Virus record (IMG/VR): IMGVR_UViG_3300043411_000559
Span: 1-41,748 of that record
Length of the DNA stretch: 41,748 nucleotides
From: a virus
Direction: 5' to 3' (one strand)
In this document: one piece after another, positions 1-6,284 of the stretch
How the letters are laid out: every line of letters begins with the position of its first letter
Numbering within the stretch: position 1 is the first letter of the stretch
Notes under the pieces: model-generated
What the model was told of the DNA's origin: nothing
The model's input: only the letters and a program-made list of their open reading frames with translations
Database searches by the model: none
Made by a program: the position numbers and the translations under genes

Positions 1-219
1 ACGTTCAGCACCGACCTATGCAGCCACGGCGCTCCTGGCGACTTAGACTTCAGAGACGAATTCATGCCAGCGTGGGTAGTGCTGGACGAAAACGCCCGCG
101 AAGTCAGACTCCACTTCATTCTGGTTACCTGCGGAAGATGCGACTACCAGCTAGTCGACACTTTCCTTGTCGGGTTAGCCACATGGGAAAGATATGAGAT
201 AGATCAAGCACGCCTCTAA
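1..219 (+). CDS. C-terminal part of an unrecognised protein (cut by window edge)
   Basis: Frame 1 is open from the first base to a TAA at 217-219, giving the last 72 residues of a protein whose start lies outside the window. The tail contains a CxxC pair (TCGRCDY) and an upstream Cys-Ser-His, so a small metal-binding fold is possible, but I do not recognise the family. The stop codon falls inside the tRNA-Thr gene that starts at 212, an 8-base overlap. Two other coding regions in this arm end inside tRNA genes in the same way, which supports this frame being real. The function is unknown. Confidence 0.55.
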   Translation, partial: TFSTDLCSHGAPGDLDFRDEFMPAWVVLDENAREVRLHFILVTCGRCDYQLVDTFLVGLATWERYEIDQARL

Positions 220-285
220 AGTGTTATGGCCGCACGCCACTTTCGTAATGTGACAGTGGGGGTTCGATTCCCCCTGGAGGCTCCA
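212..285 (+). tRNA. tRNA-Thr (anticodon CGT)
   Basis: The acceptor stem GCCTCTA pairs with TGGAGGC, and the D stem GTGT pairs with GCAC. The T stem GGGGG/CCCCC carries a TTCGATT loop, and CCA is encoded at 283-285. The anticodon loop TTCGTAA gives CGT, which reads ACG. The anticodon stem is poor, with mismatches at its top and bottom pairs, so the gene could be degenerate or rely on modification. Confidence 0.7.
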
Positions 286-467
286 TGAAACCACAAACTA
301 CTAATCCTTGCAGCGAACAAGCAGTAAGCAACCGGTACACGAACGCCTGCACACACGACATGGTGGTCCTGCTGACTGTGTGGTATCCTGAAATTTGGAT
401 CTCTTGCACCGTATGCGCTTTGTCTTACCCGTTACGCAGCACCGCTATAGGAGGCATCTCTAAATGA
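285..467 (+). CDS. Possible small orphan protein (60 aa)
   Basis: The frame opens with an ATG that uses the last A of the tRNA-Thr CCA end and closes with a TGA overlapping the ATG of the NAD+ synthetase gene (ATGA). That start/stop arrangement is typical of real genes here. There is no Shine-Dalgarno sequence before the ATG, and the protein is Cys-rich with no recognisable motif. The stretch may instead be a plain leader for the NAD+ synthetase. The call rests on layout only. Confidence 0.25.
   Translation: MKPQTTNPCSEQAVSNRYTNACTHDMVVLLTVWYPEIWISCTVCALSYPLRSTAIGGISK
381..389 (+). promoter_or_regulatory. Candidate extended -10 promoter for nadE
   Basis: The stretch TGGTATCCT matches the TGn plus TATnnT pattern shared by the better promoters of this window. 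It lies about 75 bases before the nadE start and just after the tRNA. No good -35 box is visible, so this is tentative. Confidence 0.3.
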
Positions 468-2050
468 GAATCGGAATGGCTCAACTCAACCCGACTGTTG
501 GGGATCTAGACGGCAACGTCGAAAAGATCATCGAAGCGATTGACGACCTGCGAGACAGCAGCGACCTGATCGTCTTCAGTGAGCTAGCCGTAACAGGCTA
601 TCCCCCTGAAGACCTGTTGCTGAAACCACAGTTCCTCACCGACCAGCGGGCAGCGTTGATGCGGGTAATCGGTGCGACCAAAGACACGGCCGCTGTCGTC
701 GGGTTCGTTCATCAACAAGACGGCCTGCTGTACAACGCCGCCGCCTTGTGCGTAGACGGACATCTTCGACACGTCTACCGGAAACGGCTACTGCCGAACT
801 ACTCGGTGTTTGACGAAGCCCGGTACTTCACTGCCAGCAAAGACCCGGCAACCTGGGTGGACATCAACGGCACAAAAGTCAGCGTCGCTATCTGCGAAGA
901 CATCTGGCAAGAAGAAGGTCCGGTCGCGGAATACAAACACATCGGAGCGGAAGTCGTTGTCGTTTTGAACGCTTCACCGTACTACTATGGGCGACCGTTG
1001 GAACGCGAACAGCACGTGAGCTATCTGGCTAAGCGTCACGGACTGCCGATCGTGTACGTCAACCAAGTGGGCGGACAAGATGAACTGGTGTTCGACGGAA
1101 GTTCGTTCGCTGTGACCGCTGACGGCCACCTTGTAACAAGGCTCGACTCTTTCAGTGAGGGTCTCACTGTTGCAGACTTGGATCACCCTTGTGAAACGAT
1201 CATGGCGCGCTTCGACCGTTTGCCTGAAGTCTACAACGCTCTCGTGTTGGGAACCCGCGACTATGTCACGAAGAACGGTTTCACCGATGTGGTAGTCGGG
1301 CTTTCAGGTGGGATAGATTCTGCGTTGGTGGCAGCTATCGCCGCTGACGCTTTGGGACCGGAGAATGTGCATGGTGTCCTCATGCCGTCACGGTACTCTA
1401 GTGAACATTCCATCACGGACGCTATCGAACTGGCCGACCAGTTGGGTATCTCGTGGAAGAACATTCCGATTAGAGAGATTCACGACGGCTTCGACATGAC
1501 TTTCAGTTTCTTGTTCGCTCAGTGGGCGGAAGACACCACCGAAGAGAACGCTCAGTCGCGTATCCGAGGCATGATCCTGATGGCGTTGTCCAACAAGTTC
1601 GGATGGATGGTTCTCTCTACCGGCAACAAGTCCGAAATGGCAGTGGGTTACTCCACGCTTTACGGTGACACCGTAGGCGGGTACGCTGTGATCAAAGACG
1701 TGCCGAAACTACTGGTGTACGAGTTGAGCGCCATGCGTGGCTTACCTGAGAGCATCATCCGTAAGGCTCCGTCAGCGGAGCTACGACCGGATCAGACAGA
1801 CGATCAGAGTTTGCCGTCGTATGAGGTTCTGGACCCGATTCTGGAAGCGTACATCGAACAGGACATGACGGCTTCGGAACTGAGAGAAGCGGGGTTCGAC
1901 AACGACGACGGGGTGGTCGACTTCGTAGTCAACCTTGTGGACAGGGCCGAGTACAAGCGTCGCCAGTCTCCACCGGGGCCGCGTGTCACGACGAAAGCTT
2001 TCGGTAAGGATCGTCGGCTGCCGATCACGAACGGTTACGGACTTGCGTGA
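464..2050 (+). CDS. nadE: Glutamine-dependent NAD+ synthetase
   Basis: This enzyme makes NAD+ from nicotinic acid adenine dinucleotide, ATP and glutamine in the cytoplasm. Residues 1-260 form a nitrilase-type glutaminase with the expected Glu40, Lys107 and Cys144 triad (SELAVTGYPPE, YRKRLLPNY, VAICEDIW). Residues 261-528 form the ATP pyrophosphatase-type synthetase with SGGIDS at 281-286. The C-terminal part also has the STGNKSE and YGDTVGGY stretches of the family. The length is close to that of shorter bacterial two-domain enzymes, so it looks intact. A strong AGGAGG sits 8 bases before the ATG. The NADAR gene follows 27 bases downstream, so the pair probably serves NAD+ or ADP-ribose metabolism during infection. 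The family call is firm; the anti-defence role is inference. Confidence 0.95.
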   Translation: MRIGMAQLNPTVGDLDGNVEKIIEAIDDLRDSSDLIVFSELAVTGYPPEDLLLKPQFLTDQRAALMRVIGATKDTAAVVGFVHQQDGLLYNAAALCVDGHLRHVYRKRLLPNYSVFDEARYFTASKDPATWVDINGTKVSVAICEDIWQEEGPVAEYKHIGAEVVVVLNASPYYYGRPLEREQHVSYLAKRHGLPIVYVNQVGGQDELVFDGSSFAVTADGHLVTRLDSFSEGLTVADLDHPCETIMARFDRLPEVYNALVLGTRDYVTKNGFTDVVVGLSGGIDSALVAAIAADALGPENVHGVLMPSRYSSEHSITDAIELADQLGISWKNIPIREIHDGFDMTFSFLFAQWAEDTTEENAQSRIRGMILMALSNKFGWMVLSTGNKSEMAVGYSTLYGDTVGGYAVIKDVPKLLVYELSAMRGLPESIIRKAPSAELRPDQTDDQSLPSYEVLDPILEAYIEQDMTASELREAGFDNDDGVVDFVVNLVDRAEYKRRQSPPGPRVTTKAFGKDRRLPITNGYGLA

Positions 2051-2071
2051 ACCGTTCCGGTGTGGTAGCAT
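2043..2071 (+). promoter_or_regulatory. Promoter of the NADAR gene, apparently giving a leaderless mRNA
   Basis: TTGCGT (2043-2048) and TAGCAT (2066-2071) are separated by exactly 17 bases, and the -10 box is preceded by TGG. The NADAR ATG at 2078 is 7 bases past the -10 box, where transcription should begin, and no Shine-Dalgarno sequence fits in between. A leaderless transcript is therefore likely; such transcripts are common in actinobacteria. Confidence 0.6.
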
Positions 2072-2077
2072 ACTGTC

Positions 2078-2551
2078 ATGCAGATCAACTCTTTCGTAAC
2101 GTCAGACGGCACCCATACCGTACTGTCGAACTTCTACCAGTCCGCGTTCTCAGCGCCGCATTTCTCTCTCAACAGGTTGACTACTGTTGAGTGGAAGTCG
2201 GTTGAGCATTACTACCAGGCCGCTAAGGCCCGTGACGTTGCGAGCGCCGAGTGGGTTCGTTCCGCTGACACTCCCGGCGAAGCAAAGCGACGTGGACGTA
2301 AGGTTTCTCTCCGTGACGATTGGGAAGCCGTAAAGATCCCGGTGATGCGGAACGCTTTGGCGTTGAAGTTCGCTCCGGACACACAGGAAGCGGCGTACCT
2401 TCGCAGCACCGAGGATTTCGTGTTGGTCGAGGGGAACGATTGGGGTGACATCTTTTGGGGTGTTGCTGGTGGTTTCGGTCAGAACTGGTTAGGGTATCTG
2501 TTGATGGCTCAGCGCGGTTACTTGATTGCGTTGTTCAGAGAGACGATCTAA
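2078..2551 (+). CDS. NADAR-family (YbiA-like) N-glycosidase
   Basis: The 157-residue protein matches the NADAR fold across its length: LSNFYQSAF near residue 20, the signature VEWKSVEHYYQAAKA near 40, and NDWGDIFWGVAGG(F)GQNWLG near the C terminus. Family members cleave N-glycosidic bonds of ADP-ribosyl or ribosylamino compounds. Some remove ADP-ribose from guanine in DNA, and others hydrolyse reactive riboflavin intermediates. The gene follows nadE but has its own promoter and no ribosome binding site, so ATG 2078 is probably the first base of its mRNA. Five bases after the stop the tRNA-Leu gene begins. The exact substrate cannot be told from sequence alone. Confidence 0.88.
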   Translation: MQINSFVTSDGTHTVLSNFYQSAFSAPHFSLNRLTTVEWKSVEHYYQAAKARDVASAEWVRSADTPGEAKRRGRKVSLRDDWEAVKIPVMRNALALKFAPDTQEAAYLRSTEDFVLVEGNDWGDIFWGVAGGFGQNWLGYLLMAQRGYLIALFRETI

Positions 2552-2556
2552 GATTT

Positions 2557-2640
2557 GCGAACGTGATGGAACGGCAGACATGCTAGTCTGAGAGGCTAGT
2601 GCCGCAAGGCGTGAGAGTTCGAATCTCTCCGTTCGCACCA
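2557..2640 (+). tRNA. tRNA-Leu (anticodon GAG)
   Basis: GCGAACG pairs with CGTTCGC, and the anticodon stem CTAGT/GCTAG holds the loop CTGAGAG (anticodon GAG, reads CTC). A long variable arm (GCCGCAAGGC) marks it as a class II tRNA. The T arm is GAGAG/CTCTC with TTCGAAT, and ACCA is encoded at the end. Confidence 0.92.
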
Positions 2641-2641
2641 C

Positions 2642-2715
2642 GCCCCCGTAGCTCAGTGGAACAGAGCAGAGCACTTCTAATGCTAAGGTCGCAGGTTCGA
2701 ATCCTGCCGGGGGCG
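2642..2715 (+). tRNA. tRNA-Arg (anticodon TCT)
   Basis: The acceptor GCCCCCG/CGGGGGC and D stem GCTC/GAGC are perfect. The anticodon loop CTTCTAA gives TCT, which reads AGA, and the T arm is GCAGG/CCTGC with TTCGAAT. CCA is not encoded. The gene starts one base after tRNA-Leu ends, so the two are probably cut from one transcript. Confidence 0.92.
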
Positions 2716-2718
2716 CAC

Positions 2719-2979
2719 ATGAGATACGTTAAACCAGCACTGATCTTCACTAGCGGAGCTATCGTCGGGGCCATACTGATGGTGATGTGGCTAGATGAGG
2801 AACTCACCGTGCGGGATCGTCGCATCTCTGGACACGAAAAAGAGTACCGCATAATGAAAGAGCATATCAACAAGTTGATCGTGGAACCGACCCGCGAGGA
2901 ACTTGACGCGGCTATCGCCGGTCTGTATGCTATGATAGGAAATGACTTTCGGAAGTCGTCTAATGGGCAAGACACCTGA
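2719..2979 (+). CDS. Small membrane-anchored protein of unknown function (86 aa)
   Basis: The ATG at 2719 follows the tRNA-Arg by three bases. Residues 6-25 form one hydrophobic segment (ALIFTSGAIVGAILMVMW), followed by a charged helical stretch rich in Glu, Arg and Lys that could be a short coiled coil. The last ten or so codons (FRKSSNGQDT and stop) lie inside the tRNA-Gln(CTG) gene, a 31-base overlap. The promoter of that tRNA lies within this coding region. There is no clear ribosome binding site, because the tRNA occupies the upstream bases. The family is not recognised. Confidence 0.6.
   Translation: MRYVKPALIFTSGAIVGAILMVMWLDEELTVRDRRISGHEKEYRIMKEHINKLIVEPTREELDAAIAGLYAMIGNDFRKSSNGQDT
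2903..2936 (+). promoter_or_regulatory. Promoter for tRNA-Gln(CTG) inside an upstream gene
   Basis: TTGACG at 2903-2908 is 17 bases from TATGCT at 2926-2931, an overlapping -10. A second overlapping reading, TGC plus TATGAT (2931-2936), matches the extended -10 pattern seen elsewhere in the window. Either start falls 5-11 bases before the mature tRNA end at 2949. Confidence 0.6.
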
Positions 2980-3023
2980 CTCTGGATCAGGCAATCGGAG
3001 TTCGAACCTCTGCTTCCGAGCCA
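2949..3023 (+). tRNA. tRNA-Gln (anticodon CTG)
   Basis: TCGGAAG pairs with CTTCCGA, D stem GTCT with AGAC, and anticodon stem CCTGA with TCAGG around the loop CTCTGGA (anticodon CTG, reads CAG). The T arm is CGGAG/CTCTG with TTCGAAC, and GCCA ends the gene. The stop codon of the upstream small membrane protein lies at 2977-2979, inside this tRNA. Confidence 0.93.
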
Positions 3024-3045
3024 ACTAACTTAAACAGGAACAGCC

Positions 3046-3306
3046 ATGTATGAGGCATTGAACGAAAGAAGGCACGCTGCCGGACTCCCTGATTTCCAGG
3101 GTCACGTGGGTCTTCATTCCAAAGAGTTTCAACAGCAACGTTGGCTGCACGGAGCCGTGCGCCTTTCCAACAAGGGGACAGGCAAACAGCTTACGTTTAG
3201 GATCGACCGGTGGGAAGCCGAACCTACAGTCATGTCGTTTACAGATTATGACGACGATCAAAGCATGGAACAGCGGTTCGTGCCGTTGACATGGGAAATC
3301 TGCTAA
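3046..3306 (+). CDS. Unrecognised protein (86 aa)
   Basis: The ATG at 3046 has AGGAA 6 bases upstream and lies 22 bases after tRNA-Gln. The 86-residue product has no hydrophobic segment, no Cys pair and no motif I recognise. Two short basic stretches (ERRHAAG near the N terminus and QQQRWLHGAVRLS in the middle) precede an acidic C-terminal part (SFTDYDDDQSMEQ). A fresh promoter begins 6 bases past its stop codon, so it seems to close the transcript that carries the tRNA genes. The frame is well supported by start spacing; the function is unknown. Confidence 0.6.
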   Translation: MYEALNERRHAAGLPDFQGHVGLHSKEFQQQRWLHGAVRLSNKGTGKQLTFRIDRWEAEPTVMSFTDYDDDQSMEQRFVPLTWEIC

Positions 3307-3312
3307 TCCAAC

Positions 3313-3342
3313 TTGACTACAACCACCAAAATGTGCTATGAT
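3313..3342 (+). promoter_or_regulatory. Sigma-70-like promoter before the HNH genes
   Basis: TTGACT (3313-3318), an 18-base spacer and TATGAT (3337-3342), with TGC directly before the -10. This is the best consensus match on the plus strand. The start point would be near 3349, giving a leader of about 25 bases with AAAGGGGGG before the GTG at 3374. Confidence 0.75.
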
Positions 3343-3373
3343 ATGTCCACGACTCTAGAAAGGGGGGATCATA

Positions 3374-3880
3374 GTGAAGAAAGTATTGCTACTCAACGCG
3401 ACATACGAGCCACTCAGAGTGATCTCCACTCAAAGAGCTATCGTGATGATCGTGGAGCAGAAAGCCGTTACGGAAGTGAAGGGTGAGGGCGTATACCGTT
3501 CCCCGTCCACAAGCATCGACGTTCCGGCAGTCATCCGTTTGACAAGGTACGTGAAAGTTCCGTTCCGTGCGAACAAGCCGCTCACGAACAAGAGCGTACT
3601 GGCACGTGACGGTTACGAGTGCGCTTACTGCGACAAGCGGAAAGCAGACACAATTGACCATGTGATCCCGCGGTCCAGAAACGGTCCGCACGCGTGGGGT
3701 AACGTTGTGGCTGCGTGCAGGAAGTGTAACGCTACGAAGTCGGACAAGTTGCTTTCGGAGCTTGGTTGGTCTCTCAAATGGGAGCCGCATACTCCGAAGG
3801 GAACGTACTGGCTGATCGTTGGTGTTCCAGAAGTTGTTCCTGAATGGGAGCCGTACCTTTCTGCACCTTCGTTTGCATGA
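3374..3880 (+). CDS. HNH endonuclease (genomic actinobacterial type)
   Basis: The 168-residue product starts at GTG 3374 behind AAAGGGGGG. The N-terminal half (VLLLNATYEPLRVISTQRAI) is typical of a common actinobacterial and phage HNH family. The HNH core lies near residues 75-125: two zinc CxxC pairs (CAYCDK and CRKCNATKSD) flank the catalytic TIDHVIPRSRNG and the asparagine of WGNVVAACR. It should cut or nick DNA. Family members act as free-standing homing-type nucleases or in DNA packaging; its position away from the terminase favours the former, but this is not certain. It lies directly downstream of a strong promoter. Confidence 0.85.
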   Translation: MKKVLLLNATYEPLRVISTQRAIVMIVEQKAVTEVKGEGVYRSPSTSIDVPAVIRLTRYVKVPFRANKPLTNKSVLARDGYECAYCDKRKADTIDHVIPRSRNGPHAWGNVVAACRKCNATKSDKLLSELGWSLKWEPHTPKGTYWLIVGVPEVVPEWEPYLSAPSFA

Positions 3881-3891
3881 TCGGATGATAC

Positions 3892-4305
3892 GTGAAGCAA
3901 TGCGTTAAGTGCTTACGCACATTGGACGTTGACCAGTTTCCGGTTCGGAAGGATCGGAAAGGATCTCCAAGCTCGTATTGTTTCACGTGTCGATCCGACT
4001 ATGGAAAAGAGTACCATGCAGCACATAGAGAAGCTATCAACTCTAGAACGGCGGTCAGAAATGCTCAAGTTAGAGCCGAAGTCAGGGACTTGATCAGAGC
4101 TAGAAAATCTGTACCGTGCGCTGACTGCAACACTCGATATCCGTTCTATGTTATGGACTTCGATCACGTCAGAGGCGTAAAGAAGTTCAACATCGGAATA
4201 GGAGCGAGCCGTTACAGTTTGAAAGTGATTGAGAAAGAGATTGACAAGTGTGAAGTGGTGTGTGCAAACTGTCACCGCCAGCGCACTCATTCGGGGATCG
4301 TCTAA
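3892..4305 (+). CDS. HNH endonuclease ending inside a tRNA-Gln gene
   Basis: The GTG at 3892 opens a 137-residue protein with an N-terminal zinc knuckle (CVKCLRTLDVDQF...YCFTCRSDYG), a basic helical middle, and a C-terminal HNH-like core. In the core, CADCN and CANCHRQRT supply the zinc Cys and FDHVRG holds the catalytic His. This is the compact phage HNH type seen as a free-standing homing nuclease. The final codons and stop (4303-4305) are inside tRNA-Gln(TTG), a 15-base overlap. The gene may have settled against the tRNA because the tRNA is, or borders, its cleavage site. That target is inference; the overlap is plain in the sequence. Confidence 0.82.
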   Translation: MKQCVKCLRTLDVDQFPVRKDRKGSPSSYCFTCRSDYGKEYHAAHREAINSRTAVRNAQVRAEVRDLIRARKSVPCADCNTRYPFYVMDFDHVRGVKKFNIGIGASRYSLKVIEKEIDKCEVVCANCHRQRTHSGIV

Positions 4306-4362
4306 TTGGCAAGACGGCGGGCTTTGGCCCCGCAATTCTAGGTTCGAACCCTAGTCCCCGAG
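4291..4362 (+). tRNA. tRNA-Gln (anticodon TTG)
   Basis: TCGGGGA/TCCCCGA acceptor, GTCT/AGAC D stem, GCGGG/CCCGC anticodon stem with loop CTTTGGC (anticodon TTG, reads CAA), and CTAGG/CCTAG T arm with TTCGAAC. CCA is not encoded. It is a second glutamine isoacceptor beside the CTG one, so the phage covers both Gln codons. Confidence 0.93.
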
Positions 4363-4365
4363 CTT

Positions 4366-4572
4366 ATGAGCCGCCACGACCTAATCCATTCGGGTACGTC
4401 CACGATGTATTCCAGGGGTCAAATGCGGCGGCCGTCAGTTCCACATATGGCCCTGAAGTTCTACGCGCTCCGCGAAGACGGAGAAGCTGTGGCGTTTATG
4501 TGGTTCGGTGACAGTTATCTAAGTCCAATCCCTGAAGCGTGGGGAATCGTATACCCTAAAGGAAACTCATGA
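4366..4572 (+). CDS. Small unrecognised protein (68 aa)
   Basis: The frame begins 4 bases after tRNA-Gln(TTG) and ends with a TGA overlapping the next ATG (ATGA at 4569). The C-terminal half (ALKFYALREDGEAVAFMWF) looks like a compact beta-rich unit. The true start is uncertain: ATG 4366 has no ribosome binding site, whereas an internal ATG at 4423 has AGGGG close upstream. The family is not recognised. It opens a chain of four tiny overlapping genes leading into the phosphoesterase. Confidence 0.5.
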   Translation: MSRHDLIHSGTSTMYSRGQMRRPSVPHMALKFYALREDGEAVAFMWFGDSYLSPIPEAWGIVYPKGNS

Positions 4573-4736
4573 CAGACACAGCCACACCCACAGAAGACAA
4601 GCCGGTTGTCGTTGAGATCGACAGGCTCATGCAGATCCTGCCGACAAGTTTGATCGGTGAGTACCTGAAGTTCGATGACGTGTGCGACATGCTGCTGGAT
4701 CTCCGTCAGCTTGCAGACAGAGAGGAATGCCAGTGA
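4569..4736 (+). CDS. Small acidic helical protein (55 aa)
   Basis: The ATG at 4569 overlaps the stop of the previous gene, and the TGA at 4734-4736 overlaps the GTG start of the next. The product is acidic with an amphipathic helical C-terminal half (YLKFDDVCDMLLDLRQLAD). No domain is recognised. The frame is supported by both overlaps, which are the rule in this cluster. Confidence 0.5.
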   Translation: MTDTATPTEDKPVVVEIDRLMQILPTSLIGEYLKFDDVCDMLLDLRQLADREECQ

Positions 4737-4939
4737 GACGCAAGCCGTACGAGCACGTAGAACGCAAACCGCCATGCGCCGACGAAACATGCACACACTC
4801 GGCCACCAAAAGAATCCAAGCAGGAGACTTCGAATCCGGACCCCACTTCTCCGCGTGGACATGCGACGACCACGAAACACAACTCAAACAAGAAGCCACA
4901 GAATTCACCCGAGGGCTACCCATCAAGGAGTTCACATGA
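4733..4939 (+). CDS. Small zinc-finger-like protein (68 aa)
   Basis: The GTG at 4733 overlaps the previous stop and has GAGGA 6 bases upstream; an in-frame ATG at 4727 is the alternative. The product holds a CADETCTH cluster near residue 15 and a WTCDDH cluster near residue 45, together a plausible Cys/His zinc site. Its stop overlaps the ATG of the next gene (ATGA at 4936). The function is unknown. The layout suggests co-translation with its neighbours. Confidence 0.55.
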   Translation: MRRKPYEHVERKPPCADETCTHSATKRIQAGDFESGPHFSAWTCDDHETQLKQEATEFTRGLPIKEFT

Positions 4940-5097
4940 GAATGATAGGCAAACACACACAGGTATGCCGCATGGGGAACTGCCGATGCGGAAACGCTGC
5001 CGACGCCAAAGGTCGAAGACAAGAACGCCGCCTAGCAAAACACAGAGAGAAAGCGGCACTACGAGAGGAAGTCACCGATGAGATGGTTCACATCTGA
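4936..5097 (+). CDS. Small basic protein (53 aa)
   Basis: The ATG at 4936 overlaps the previous stop and has AAGGAG 7 bases upstream. The product is Arg/Lys-rich with two closely spaced Cys in the N-terminal part (QVCRMGNCRCGNAA) and a long basic helix (RRQERRLAKHREKAALREE), so nucleic-acid binding is possible. It overlaps the start of the phosphoesterase gene by 20 bases. No family is recognised. Confidence 0.5.
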   Translation: MRMIGKHTQVCRMGNCRCGNAADAKGRRQERRLAKHREKAALREEVTDEMVHI

Positions 5098-5659
5098 TCT
5101 GCATTTAGGTCACACAAACATCATCAAGTACACAAACCGTCCGTTCTGGACAGCAGACCAGATGAACGAAACGTTAGTGGACCGCTGGAACGCCGTTGTA
5201 GGCACCGAAGACGAAGTTTGGGTGCTCGGAGACGTAGCGTTAGGACCGATCCGAGAGACGCTGAGTCTTGTCGAACGGCTCAACGGCCACAAGGTTCTGC
5301 TGCCAGGCAACCACGACCGCATCTGGAAGGGGTTAGCCCCGAAGCGTCGGTGGGCTGACGAAACTTACCTCGACGCCGGATTCGAACGCATCGAACACGG
5401 TGACGTTGGTGTAGTGAACCTGACGTTAGGTAACCATGAGGTTCTTGCCAGCCATTTCCCGTACACGGTAGGCCAGTACGACAGCAGGTTTTCTGCTTGG
5501 CATCCCGTGGACGAAGGACTGCCGATCCTACACGGTCACACTCACAGTCCGGTTCGGGTGCAGGGCAACATGTTCCATGTGGGTACGGACGCTTGGGAGT
5601 ACACTCCTGTGTCTGAAACCACGATCATCGAACTTATCTCGACACCAACGGCGCTTTAG
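5078..5659 (+). CDS. Calcineurin-like metallophosphoesterase
   Basis: The 193-residue protein carries the metal-binding motifs of the family in order: SDLHLGH at 6-12, GDVALG at 51-56, GNHD at 77-80, a histidine in SHFPYT near 130, and HGHTHS near 155. Such enzymes hydrolyse phosphodiesters or phosphomonoesters; phage members are often of the YfcE/MJ0936-like kind. The start at 5078 has GAGGAAG 7 bases upstream and overlaps the previous gene. It is the last plus-strand gene and runs 26 bases into the 3' end of the convergent dNMP kinase gene. The substrate cannot be assigned. Confidence 0.88.
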   Translation: MRWFTSDLHLGHTNIIKYTNRPFWTADQMNETLVDRWNAVVGTEDEVWVLGDVALGPIRETLSLVERLNGHKVLLPGNHDRIWKGLAPKRRWADETYLDAGFERIEHGDVGVVNLTLGNHEVLASHFPYTVGQYDSRFSAWHPVDEGLPILHGHTHSPVRVQGNMFHVGTDAWEYTPVSETTIIELISTPTAL

Positions 5660-6284
5660 CCACCTGAAAAGTTACGGTGCTGCCATCCGATTGCGGCACC
5701 TTCACATTAACGTACCCTGGCGGCGGCTTCTGTCCACGCTTCTGTAGATCGTTCAACATCGCATCCACAGCATCCTCTAACTGCATAAGCGAACCGTCGT
5801 TGGACAGTGTGTAGTCGAAGCTGTGGTCGTCTAGAGCCGTCTCAGAAGCGTGGAGAGCGGCGGTTCCAGACAAACCAGAACCCTCACGGAAGACACGCAC
5901 CGTGAAGCCGAGAGCATTGTTGACGGCAAAGTGCTCGTTAGGGAACCGCATGTCGGTGATCACATAGTCTTTGCCGGGTTCCATCAAAGCGAATGTGGTG
6001 TCAACCCACAGGTTCTCTCCGAGAATGTTGCGGCCGACTTCTGTGCCGAACCGTTGCAACGTCCGTCGAATCTCAGGGTTCTGAAGCTTCGCTTGTTCCC
6101 ATCCGAGATCGTCAACCACAGTAGAAAGACGCGTGCCGAATAGGTCCACGATAGGGTCTAAAGCGTACGAGACTGCACGCAGAGTGTCAGCGAACGCCAA
6201 CCGTTCAAACCCGTAACGCTTAACCAGAACACCACCAATTGTATCCTTTCCGGCTTGGGCGGCTCCAGAAATACCTATCAGCAT
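5634..6284 (-). CDS. Deoxynucleoside monophosphate kinase
   Basis: The 216-residue protein resembles the dNMP kinase family of T4 gene 1. It has a P-loop-like GAAQAGKDT at 7-15, an Arg-rich middle (RRTLQRFGTEVGRNILG), and VITDMRFPNE near residue 110. It should phosphorylate dNMPs to dNDPs for phage DNA synthesis. GGAGG lies 7 bases before the ATG. The start overlaps the stop of the endonuclease VII-like gene by 7 bases (ATGCTGA), so the two are translationally linked. It is the last gene of the long minus-strand operon and converges with the phosphoesterase. Confidence 0.85.
   Translation of the reverse strand: MLIGISGAAQAGKDTIGGVLVKRYGFERLAFADTLRAVSYALDPIVDLFGTRLSTVVDDLGWEQAKLQNPEIRRTLQRFGTEVGRNILGENLWVDTTFALMEPGKDYVITDMRFPNEHFAVNNALGFTVRVFREGSGLSGTAALHASETALDDHSFDYTLSNDGSLMQLEDAVDAMLNDLQKRGQKPPPGYVNVKVPQSDGSTVTFQVAKAPLVSR

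Noticed and set aside
2599-2718. Upstream extension of the small membrane protein through tRNA-Leu and tRNA-Arg
   Set aside because: The extension would translate across two tRNA genes; ATG 2719 directly after tRNA-Arg gives a sensible membrane protein.
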